Assembly (NCBI GenBank): GCA_977006965.1 | Contig: OZ345384.1 | Span: 248,001-312,000, forward strand | Source of the DNA: Phymatolithon calcareum | Taxonomy: Eukaryota > Rhodophyta > Florideophyceae > Hapalidiales | Length of the DNA stretch: 64,000 nt | Reading direction: 5' to 3' | Shown: piece after piece, positions 42,201 to 50,873 of the stretch | Numbering within the stretch: the stretch's first letter is position 1 | How the letters are laid out: the number at the start of each line of letters is the position of its first letter | The notes under the pieces: model-generated | The model's input: only the letters and a program-made list of their open reading frames with translations | The model's database searches: none | Told to the model about the DNA's origin: nothing | Made by a program: the position numbers and the translations under genes

Positions 42201-43957
42201 AGCTCGGCTGCCGGTAAGCACGGTAGCATCTCTTCGCGGATCCACCGATTACACCGACGAGCAAACTCGCTGTGCCGCACGTCAGCCAAAGCCCAGTACC
42301 CTGGTACCATATTGCTCTCTTCGTCCAAGATCGATGAGCACTCCTCACGAAACCTCGGTGGCAGCATCTTCTCCTTCAGCAAATCAACAAAGATTGCCTT
42401 CCGAAGGTCCTTGTGCACTGACCGCACAGTACGTCCGACTGAAGGCACAATACGGTTCCCACCGTCCACATTGTCCTCCCTGTGCTCATCGTTCACATCC
42501 TCGGCCAAAACCTCGATTCCTCCCATAAACCCGCACCGACTATGAACTCCACATTTGTCGAACATATTCTCTGGCGTCTCCTGTGCTCGAACAGAGGTGC
42601 AGATCGACCGCATGTCCACGAAGACGGACAATCCGACTTTTGCCCCAGTGCACATCGCCGATTGCATCTCCGCTTCCACCTCTACACGCCTCTCTTCGTC
42701 ACTGTACTTTCGCATCTCCAGAAGAGCACAGCACGACGCCGCGTATAGAATGCCCGTCACTTCCGGAGCAACTTGACGTCCTTGCTTGAAGTGCAGACGG
42801 TCCATCGTCTCACCGCCAACGCACATACAGGCGGCCACGGCGAAAGATAAGAGCCTGACAGACCCTCCGGAGACGCTGCTCCTCTCGAAGAAAATTCTGC
42901 ACAGCACCCGGTGCACCTTCATGCACACAGTCTCCTCGTCAGTGCCATTGTCACTTGAAAGGTCATTGAGTGCGCCCACAAGAGCAGGGCTCATCGAAAT
43001 CCCGGCATACTTCTGCCTGTCTCGATGAACTCGAAGAGCCATGACAACGAGCATACGCGCGCTCCGAACATACCGGTCGAGTGATCGATCCCCACGTTGG
43101 TCGTCGTTAAGGAACTGAAACGGCTTCTTCTTCTCCAGTGTTCCGCCTGGGCTAATATCTACCAAGGTGGACCGAAAACTGTCCACCCCGCGGAACAGCT
43201 CTCGCGCATCGACAATCAGCTGCTTAACCGTTTGCGATGACACAAGAGCAGACTCGCGACAGGCTTCCCCTAGCCGCATGAGACGCCATGCATCGCCAAG
43301 AGAGAGGCCGACAGAGTCAAGGCGCTCTTGGCACTTGGCGAGGCTGACAAAGCCGCTCTTTTCGCGATCACTTGCCGCCCGAAGATAAGTCGGCGATACT
43401 TCTGCAGGGTCGTATCTGGCAACCGCATCGCTGATGCCACCTTCTGTTTCTCCACGAAGATCGCTGCTTGTCTCTTCATACTCGATCAGGAAGAGCTTTT
43501 TTCCAGCGCACTTGCGTAACAAACTTTGGCACAACGACGTTCTCAGATTACGAACTGTCTTTCTGGAAAAGGTTGTCTCGTGCACCACACTTCCGTGACG
43601 ACGCAAAGTGCTGTCGCCCTCAAAGAGAATGTAGCATTTCGGACAGCACTTGCCTTGCACGACAAGAAGACCATCGATCGCCGGAAGTTGTCCGTGCCGT
43701 GCGCCTCCAGATCGATACTTTTCTCGTAATGGGTGGCTCTTCGGGAACGACTCGGCGCACCGATCCGCGGCACGCCAGAGACCCAACGCTTCGTCGTCAA
43801 CAAGGGAATGTCCATTTCTTCTCAAATGCTGAACAAATGCCTTCCGGACCGACGACAGCTCGACCCGGCATTCTTCTCTGGCGCAAATGAAGGACGCCGT
43901 CTCCGGGCATGGTCTAATACCATGAGAAGAGAGCAAAGTAACATCTTCTTCGAACAT
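39203..43957 (-). CDS. TLH2: OrsD-like, recombinase-like, RecQ-like helicase with in-frame amber
   Basis: One reading frame of about 1583 residues from ATG 43957 to 39203, broken only by a TAG at 40442-40444 (codon 1172). Domains in order: two OrsD-like C2H2 fingers (first ~130 residues); a tyrosine-recombinase-like core (~610-805, with GPGRGTE, SQFR, GHTLR and FYA); a RecQ-like helicase with ATGCGKT (~980-986), DEAH (~1072-1075), TATAP (~1106-1110) and, past the amber, QGCGRGGRDG (~1270); and a Cys-rich C-terminus with a CCHC knuckle, CMRCMQSGHWTNKC. This resembles telomere-linked helicases of fungi. The amber falls between the helicase lobes in otherwise conserved sequence, so it is a recent nonsense change, an assembly error or a readthrough site. 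The gene is transcribed toward the telomere. Confidence 0.85.
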
Positions 43958-44154
43958 GGTTCTGACTTCTTGCTGCTTTAGGTGGGATCTGCGGACCTCG
44001 CCGGCTCTACTGTGCGATGCTTACATTAATTTCTGATACATTTCCCATATATTTTCCTATTCCGTGTTCTCTATGCCCGAAAATTGGTCCATTATCTTTT
44101 ACCTTAACCATTGCTAAACAACAACATCTTCATGACCTGAACAACTACAAACTT

Positions 44155-44195
44155 CTATTCCCTACTCCCTATTACCTATCCCTTATTCTCTAACT
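44155..44195. repeat. Interstitial telomere-like units upstream of TLH2
   Basis: A degenerate run, CTATTCCCTACTCCCTATTACC. The whole 43981-44690 upstream region is a diverged duplicate of 26784-27420 upstream of TLH1; no gene is seen in it. Confidence 0.7.
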
Positions 44196-44877
44196 TCACA
44201 CTCGCTATTCTCATTATTGACCGTGCAAGAGTTAACTGCAATCCGACAAACTTCCACATCCCAATGGAGAAGGTGCCAGGATCAATCACGCAATCATGAA
44301 CATTGTGCATTGTCAGACAGTAGTTTCCACCAATAAATGTCACAATATTACGTAACAAGCTCAATTGAAGAGGACTGCTTCCCGAATCCAGCATTTTGAT
44401 TACAGAATATTGTACAACAATAACGTATATTCCATATGGAAGCACCATACTCTCCGCTCATACAGTTACATTCAAATGCAGTCAGCCACCGACGCCTACC
44501 GGGCACTCACCAATAGCCAATAGAAAGGCCCTAATTTTTGTCCGGATCTCTTATGATCTCTGACCATACGCAATTTCGACATTGCACATGATATTTTCAT
44601 TGTTTGACAGTACAGACCCGTGATTACGTTCCAATACGCGAGGCACACCAAATAGCCAATAGAGCACATTATTTTTTTCCTCTACACCATCGCTGTAATT
44701 CAACCACGAGCCGCCGATTCCATGATGGTAATTGTAATTGGTAATATTTATTGCACTTTCTCCTAATTGGCTAGCATTCATAGAAAAAAAGTATGGTTGG
44801 TGACCACAGCAGAAAGCCTTTTCTCATTGGCCATGCGCGTTACCTCTCTAAGGTCATTACCTACGCCGCATGGTTTC

Positions 44878-45275
44878 CAGCGCACTAACTTCCCGTTCGC
44901 GCACAGTTACGCACCTGGTACCCCTGGAACATGCTCACGGAGACAAAGAGATCGGTACCAAGCGCGTAATTGTGCGTTAACCGGAAGTTGGTGCGCCAGA
45001 AGTCGGGCATTGTGCCCAAAAATATATATATAATAAGATTTCAGATTTAGGCGCAACAAATTGGGGTTTAATTTTTACTGCTCTTAATCTATCATAAACT
45101 TAGAATCCTGTTTTGTAATAATATTTGAGCACAATCCCGGTGGTCTAGCGCACCATGTTCCCGTTCGCGCACACTTGCGCGCTTGGTACCGTTGGAAAGC
45201 GCGCGGCGAGAGCTTTCGAACGATACCAGGCACGCAACTGTGCGCGCAAGGGAAAAAATGCGCCACCTGGGGCCG
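44878..45275. repeat. Two long palindromes (module C)
   Basis: Dyads at about 44880-44995 (GCGCACTAACTTCCCG..CGGAAGTTGGTGCGCC) and 45148-45263 (GCGCACCATGTTCCCG..GGAAAAAATGCGCC). Order and spacing match module A, 250 bases before the four-site repeat. Confidence 0.85.
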
Positions 45276-45417
45276 AACGGCGCAAAATTATCTAAAAAGT
45301 AGGCTCCAGTGTTGGGAGACTTGGATGCAAGCTGATTTTAATGATAGCTTGCCATCTTGAAAACCTCATAAAATAGACCATCTGAGAGGGTCTTCCACAG
45401 GGGCGAAAATCGCAGCT

Positions 45418-45560
45418 GGCTCGCATGGCTCCGCCGGTCACCTGCCAAAATGAGGTCGTAAATGAGGGGTCTCCCAGAAGGTCAAAATTGTGGAGCCATG
45501 CGAGCCACTCAGCCTAATTTTCTATTAAAATTTATACGATGGAGCCATGCGAGCCAGCGG
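45418..45560. repeat. Four-site module, copy C (one site lost)
   Basis: Sites at 45418 (forward) and 45492 and 45541 (complement), all with the GCATG core. The 41 bases between the first two sites of copies A and B are missing exactly, leaving one merged site, as expected from recombination between the direct repeats. CAGCGGAAACTATATAGG follows. From 45561 to 46015 nothing else is recognised. Confidence 0.9.
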
Positions 45561-46063
45561 AAACTATATAGGGACTAGGCGCCTTACTAGAAGACCACGT
45601 AAGGAAAAGACACTCCCGTACAGTCTTGGGAGTGTAATTGAGGGCTTTAATAAACACCCAATGAGTTTCTATCAAGAACATCATGTTTCCGGTAATTTGT
45701 TGATTAATCGTCATGAATCGAAAAGCTAGCGCTGTTCACTATATTGTTCAACCAGGGGCAAGAAACTGTCGCTGTATCCCTAATAATTGATTGCGAGCCA
45801 CTTCTCACTGTCGTTACAAAGTGTCTTCCGTCAGCTGGTCTATCACTACGAACCACCAGCGAACAACGGCTTTCTGCATTCAACCGAAGCTTTGTGGTTC
45901 CTCCGGCTAAAACTGGCTTGGGCAAGCTCCAAAGTTGATTGACACAAAGCACAGACATACATAAAAAGACGGATTAACCGCATGCATGCATGCTGACTTG
46001 GCCGCAGTCGGCAAAATGGCCGATCGTCAAGCGCGAGGCTCCCATTCAGTTCGAAAAATTGAC

Positions 46064-46889
46064 CCACCAATCAGGGGTCGTGCGCAATCCATTGCTATTG
46101 CAATTAATTGCAATTCGTAGCAATTCGACCCAAATTGGGTTCTGATGAAGAATTGCAATTCGAATTGCTGGTAAGTAGTTTGTACGAAAGTGTATAGTTC
46201 AGCAAGAGCAGAGTTGTCGGAAATAACGACCACTTCAAATGTATCATGCGTAGTACGTGGTAATTGGTTGTCGGTAGCATCTAATTTTATTATATAACTC
46301 GGGCCAGTAAAAGCGTTCACCGGGGAGCACTGCACCATTTTGGCCCAAATCAACTAAATAACTATCGGGCCAAAATGTTTCCGTGCTCCCCTAGTGTTAG
46401 GTACGTAAAATTCTACGTACTGTATACAGTTACAACGTTCCTGAATTCAACCATCCATGTGACGAATGTCAGATTACCCGGTGCACGGAGTTACATGAAC
46501 ACCGATTTCATATTAGGGTCGGTTGCCGAGGTGGAGCGTCTTTGGTCCATGGCTAAGTATATTTTGCTTGATCACAGGAAACGTACGTCTCCTATTGTGT
46601 TCGAGGCGATGTTTTTCCTCAAAGTCAACCGCTCTTACTGGGATGATCAAACTGTGAAGGAAGCTATGTCAAGCGTTGTCAACCAGCGTTTTGAACAGGC
46701 TATCCCAGAAGACGAAAGTTTCGTACCCCTAGGAGAAGAGGCATGAATAAACAATTAACTTGACTATTGCGGGAAGTATTCAAATTGCAATCCGAATTGC
46801 TGACTAACCGTAGTGAGCAATTGAATTGTTTAATTGCACGACAAACAGCAATGTCGAGCAATGGAATTGACACTACCCCTGCCACCAAT
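46064..46889 (+). mobile_element. Short hAT element with 8-bp target duplication
   Basis: The element spans 46072-46881. Its ends are CAGGGGTCGTGCGC and the complement of GACACTACCCCTG, flanked by CCACCAAT at 46064-46071 and 46882-46889. It is only 810 bases: an internally deleted derivative retaining the C-terminal transposase block (46500-46746: DFILGSVAEVERLWSMAK, FLKVNRSYWDD), which matches the hAT at 12-14 kb. GCAATTAATTGCAATT-type subterminal motifs are shared. A CACTG foldback MITE is nested inside at 46318-46395. Confidence 0.95.
46318..46395. repeat. CACTG foldback MITE, copy 3 (nested in hAT)
   Basis: A 78-base foldback, CACCGGGGAGCAC..CATTTTGGCCC and GGGCCAAAATG..GTGCTCCCCTAGTG, the same family as 30183-30262. 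It lies within the short hAT element and so inserted into it or its progenitor. Confidence 0.85.
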
Positions 46890-47757
46890 CCTTTCTCTAC
46901 TGATGAACCACCCGAATTGCAGCCATTGCAGCAATGCTGCTGTGTCAGAAGAGCTAACTGTTTTCTTTACTCACTGTGTCACCCCACAAGCGCTTTTTGA
47001 TGATTGCAACATGTTATGGAAAGCTTTCCAGCTACCATTCTGGGTTTCATCTCCCACTCTGACATCGCACAGGCGTATCAAGGCTTTTTTCAAGTTTCCA
47101 GGCGCTCAGCTAGCGCAAGTGAAAGGGTTCAAGGAGGTGGAAAAGAATGGGTACATCTACCCAATCTTTGATGACCCGCCGGCAGTTGATCACTCTTCCC
47201 CTGAAGTTCTTAGAGCCGGCAATGACGAGACAGGTACACTACACGGTCATACACCAGATTTGGGCTTGTTTCCAAGCCCTCCCCGTGCACCTTCGATCCC
47301 CGTGCGTCGCATCACAGACTTTGCGCATCGCTTATTTCCCACTCCCAGCAATCCGTCCGACTCCGAAGCGCCCCCAAGTGTTGGTGCAATTTTTGAGTCG
47401 GGAATTGAAAGTATGAACAAGCGCATGGAAACTATATCTTCTCAGAGTCTTGAGGTGCAATCTGAACTGAGGGAAGCTCAAAGGAGAGCTATAGCCGTGG
47501 AAAGTGAGATTACAAATCTTAAATTGAAAGCTTCGAATGATGCTGACAAAATTGCACTGCTCACGAGCCAGACCCAAGTGCAATTGAGCTCTATTGTCAC
47601 AATGGAAGAACAAAAAGTGAAAGATGAAGAAAGGATTTCTTCTCTTAAGGAAGCTGAGAACAAAGCTGCTGCTACAATCGATGATTTAAGGTCGTTGATT
47701 AAAGAAAATATTAAGCTTTGTGAGGATTTACCAAAACGATTGAAGAGAATGAAATGA

Positions 47758-48832
47758 TGAGAACCTAGGAATTTCATCTACAATAAATTTTCTCGCGATA
47801 TACTTTGCCCAAACTCTTTTTTGAGTTGCTATGCTACAGTACGCCATCTTTAGATCGACTGCAAAGGCGAGGAAGCAAGGAAAGTAGCCAGGGAGATCAA
47901 TATAATACTGAACCACACGGAATAAGATCAAGGATGATACACAAGAAACTTGAGTAAGACACAACATATCATTGAACCTCTTGTTCGGTAGAAAGCCACC
48001 AGCTCAAGTCTGGAAGTCTCTGTCCAAGAGCCAGTAGAGTATTTTATTCCATTATATGCTCCTTCATTCAATCAATCAATCAATCATTCATTCCGCCCGT
48101 CAGAAACGAAACGAGATCGCTAGCCATCGAAGCATAATTAAATATGGCGCCTGGCGCCCTGATCCTCCCATCACTATCCACCCCGCAGCGTCCCGAATCG
48201 ATACTTCGCAGCAGATGGGAACAGTTCTACCCCAGGATCAGGATCCCGAAACGATCCATTGATAGTCAGTCCAAGCTGAATGAAACACAACTCACGCCGT
48301 CGCTCTGACTTTGAAGAGGATTCCCATTTTGATTGCACCTCTCCGTGTCCCACATGTGGGTCAAACAGTTCTGTGTCGTCAAGTGAACACCACCTGTCAC
48401 CGTTCATGACTGAACGAAACGCATCTCCCCCAATCTGTCCCACAAACACAAACACCGTTCAATCTCGCGACCCACAAGCAATTCGACGCCCATGATGACT
48501 TTCTATCTACTGCAATGCAATGGCCGATATTGTACAGTACCGATGCGTAATATCCATATTCAAACTCCGTTGCTTCCGCTTCAACATGTGTTTTCCATAC
48601 TGTACAGTATGCCAATACTGTACTAAGGTGAGGCGGTGAGAGGTCGGATTCTGAATTCGGCCGCTTGCACCATACCAGAACATTGCGCACCGCCGTCTCC
48701 CTGTCCGCGACCACCTTGCCATTTGCACATCAAGGCTCTGGTAAGATGGAGAACACTAATGCTTGCAGGAATTGCACAGTATGGTGTGCAAAAGTCATCT
48801 CTTCCGCATCACATGTACAAAAACGCCAAGTT
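47758..48832. other. Intergenic, nothing recognised
   Basis: Short frames only. A CAAT microsatellite (CAATCAATCAATCAATCATT) lies near 48067. Frames at 48174-48714 show no recognisable motif. 48636-48830 is the 3' flank of the L24 gene. Confidence 0.4.
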
Positions 48833-49582
48833 TTATTGCGCATTCTTTCTCGTCTCCTCAATTAGCGCCTTGAATCCTTCATACTTCTCATATAGCCCAT
48901 GCTCATCCTCAAAAGTCCTCCTCAGCACCACTGCACCCGGCGTACATTTCGGGCTATACGGTCCACGCTCCTTCCTTCTCTTCACCAAAATCTCCGGGCG
49001 CGGGATAATTGCGCCAGAAACTTTGGCAATTCTGACCTTTTTCCCGTCCTCCAGAAACCGATACCCCACCTTGGAAGGCCGATTTGTCTCCTGGCACACC
49101 ACTGCCACGCGCGAAACGTATATCGGATGCTCTGTTCCCATGGCCTTCTTCTGATCTGACCCCGGCACAGGCGTCCACTTGCGCACAATGCGCACACCTT
49201 CGAACAACACGCAGTTGGAGGCGCGTACCACCTCGAGAACGCGCCCCCGCTTCCCGGCCTCGGGGCCGGAAATCACCTGTACGAAGTCGCCTCGGATTAT
49301 CTTCCACCGCTTGATCGGATTCCTTACTGGCCGTGAAGCGCGGATTGACTCTAACACTGACTCGGTGCGGTAGAGCAGCTCGATCGACTTCTTTCCGCCG
49401 AATCGCGCGCCGGGAATCGGACCTCCGCCTCGCAACCGCTTGCCGCGCGCGAGATGCGCCTTATTTGCTAGGTTTCGGATCACAGGATTCGCCGCTTGAG
49501 GCCGAGAGACTGCCGGAGGAGCGCGTAACAGCGCTCCGAAGCGCTGCACGGCTAGGTTGCGGATAAAAAAGGCGCTAAGCAA
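48833..49582 (-). CDS. MRPL24: Mitochondrial large-subunit ribosomal protein L24 (bL24m)
   Basis: An intact, intronless 249-residue protein. The first ~40 residues are Arg/Ala-rich without acidic residues, as in a mitochondrial presequence. Residues 97-120 (GDFVQVISGPEAGKRGRV) form the KOW motif of the L24/uL24 family, preceded by IKRWKIIRG and followed by NCVLFEGVRIVRKW. GTEHPIYVSRVAVVC and GYRFLEDGKKVRI continue the family pattern. The protein binds rRNA in the mitochondrial large subunit. It is the only clearly intact housekeeping gene in the window. The ORF beginning at 49701 is divergent, with about 120 bases between starts that could hold a shared promoter. Confidence 0.9.
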   Translation of the reverse strand: MLSAFFIRNLAVQRFGALLRAPPAVSRPQAANPVIRNLANKAHLARGKRLRGGGPIPGARFGGKKSIELLYRTESVLESIRASRPVRNPIKRWKIIRGDFVQVISGPEAGKRGRVLEVVRASNCVLFEGVRIVRKWTPVPGSDQKKAMGTEHPIYVSRVAVVCQETNRPSKVGYRFLEDGKKVRIAKVSGAIIPRPEILVKRRKERGPYSPKCTPGAVVLRRTFEDEHGLYEKYEGFKALIEETRKNAQ

Positions 49583-49700
49583 TTGCTGCCAGCCGGTGTC
49601 CGCGCGGACACAAAGGTTATGGGCGACGTGTACACGTGTATATCGGAAATAAGAGCAAAATATATACAGTATAGTTCAAGGAATGTGAGCCAGCACTGCA

Positions 49701-50417
49701 TTGCATCGAGCGTTATTGCATGTTCTCCCCGCCTTAACCAAGCGCTCGTATTTATCCGCTCACCTTGTTCGTGAAGGTCTCCGTCTCGAATCGGGCCTGT
49801 TGCACAATGCTCCAGTATTGAAGCATGCGTGTCGATCGCTTCGCGAAGGCAAGAGCCGCAACCCGCAAGGAAGAGCTGGTTTTCCTCGCAATTATTCTAC
49901 CTGTGCCGTAAGGGAGCTGAGAAAGTCGTTGAAGAGCGTCATATCGAATGCAAAGATGGGCATCAGAGGCAGCATGTGTTGCGAGATTTCTCGTGCACTT
50001 TCTGGCCTTAATCCGTCCCGAGGCATTGGCCTTTCGCTTTCGTTCGAAACCGCAGCTAAGGCGAAGAGCCAGGAAACGATTCCAGAAAGGAGCGGAAGGA
50101 TCGCATTCGCCGGAGCGCTCCGCGGTTTCAATGGAACAGTTTTGAATAGGCAGGGCCTCATCACAGTATCATCTATTCCGCACCATAGTATTCAAACCTT
50201 TTCTAACCACGAAGTGCTGCTCAAACTAGCCGTCTGCGTGGCAATCGCAAAGGCATTTTGTCTTTCACGGAATATGCGGCCAGCTATTGGTGACGTCGTC
50301 TTTGCTCCATCGACCGCTTTGCTCTCGCGCGTGCTATTGGGTTTGATACGCTTGCGAGGCAGCCCCATGCTTGTCGAAGTTCGCATCGCCTCCGTTGTCA
50401 ATAGGGTATCAAATTAG
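49701..50417 (+). CDS. Hypothetical 238-residue protein, divergent from L24
   Basis: An open frame with higher GC than its surroundings. The N-terminus (MHRALLHVLPALTKRSY) is basic and amphipathic like a mitochondrial targeting sequence. A hydrophobic segment occurs near residues 172-190 (VLLKLAVCVAIAKAFC). No family is recognised. The head-to-head arrangement with the L24 gene supports reality but does not prove it. A following frame at 50468-50722 is of unknown status. Confidence 0.4.
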   Translation: MHRALLHVLPALTKRSYLSAHLVREGLRLESGLLHNAPVLKHACRSLREGKSRNPQGRAGFPRNYSTCAVRELRKSLKSVISNAKMGIRGSMCCEISRALSGLNPSRGIGLSLSFETAAKAKSQETIPERSGRIAFAGALRGFNGTVLNRQGLITVSSIPHHSIQTFSNHEVLLKLAVCVAIAKAFCLSRNMRPAIGDVVFAPSTALLSRVLLGLIRLRGSPMLVEVRIASVVNRVSN

Positions 50418-50873
50418 TCCCGAAACCGTGGGCAATCTACTTTACAATAGCACGACCAGTCGTTGCATTGCGGGACATCCACATAGGCTTATCACAGCCA
50501 GTCCACTCAATCAGCGTATTCCTATGCAGTTCTAAAAGGAGTCGTGTGCGCGCTGGTGGTTTGAAAGCCAAGGACTGCATTTTACGTCAAACCGAGGTGC
50601 CTACGAATCCGGCTTTCAACGCATGGGCAAAAGTTCAACGTTGGTGTCTCAAGGAAACGGATTTCAGGAAAGACGAGGGCGTCGTACGAATAAAGAGAGC
50701 CACTGCTTTTAAAATACATTGAGGTAAAGAGCAGGCAGTGATGGAAATAGCATTAACGAATGCCCGTAGACCTTTAGTGTGCACCATATTTCAAATCTTA
50801 GTTTCTCTCTGTTAGTTCAGCGAGACCGGGTCTGACGCTTAGCGAAAGTTTCTTTCACGTTCAAAAATCGACT

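Larger units (their letters stand above)
46016..47757 (+). pseudogene. Coiled-coil protein gene split by a hAT insertion
   Basis: ATG 46016 starts a frame of 18 codons that runs into the hAT target duplication. The frame resumes after the second duplication (46890) and continues to TGA at 47755-47757. Removing the element and one CCACCAAT leaves the frame continuous (..VRKIDPP then ILSLLMNHPN..), a protein of about 308 residues. The N-terminal half contains FWVSSPTLTSHRRIKAFFKF; the C-terminal third is a predicted coiled coil rich in Glu, Lys, Ala and Leu (SELREAQRRAIAVESEITN). The family is unknown. As assembled, translation would depend on a start inside the element, so the allele is called disrupted. 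Confidence 0.7.

Noticed and set aside
49701-50417. Assigning a named function to the ORF divergent from L24
   Set aside because: The presequence-like start is suggestive but no family motif was recognised.
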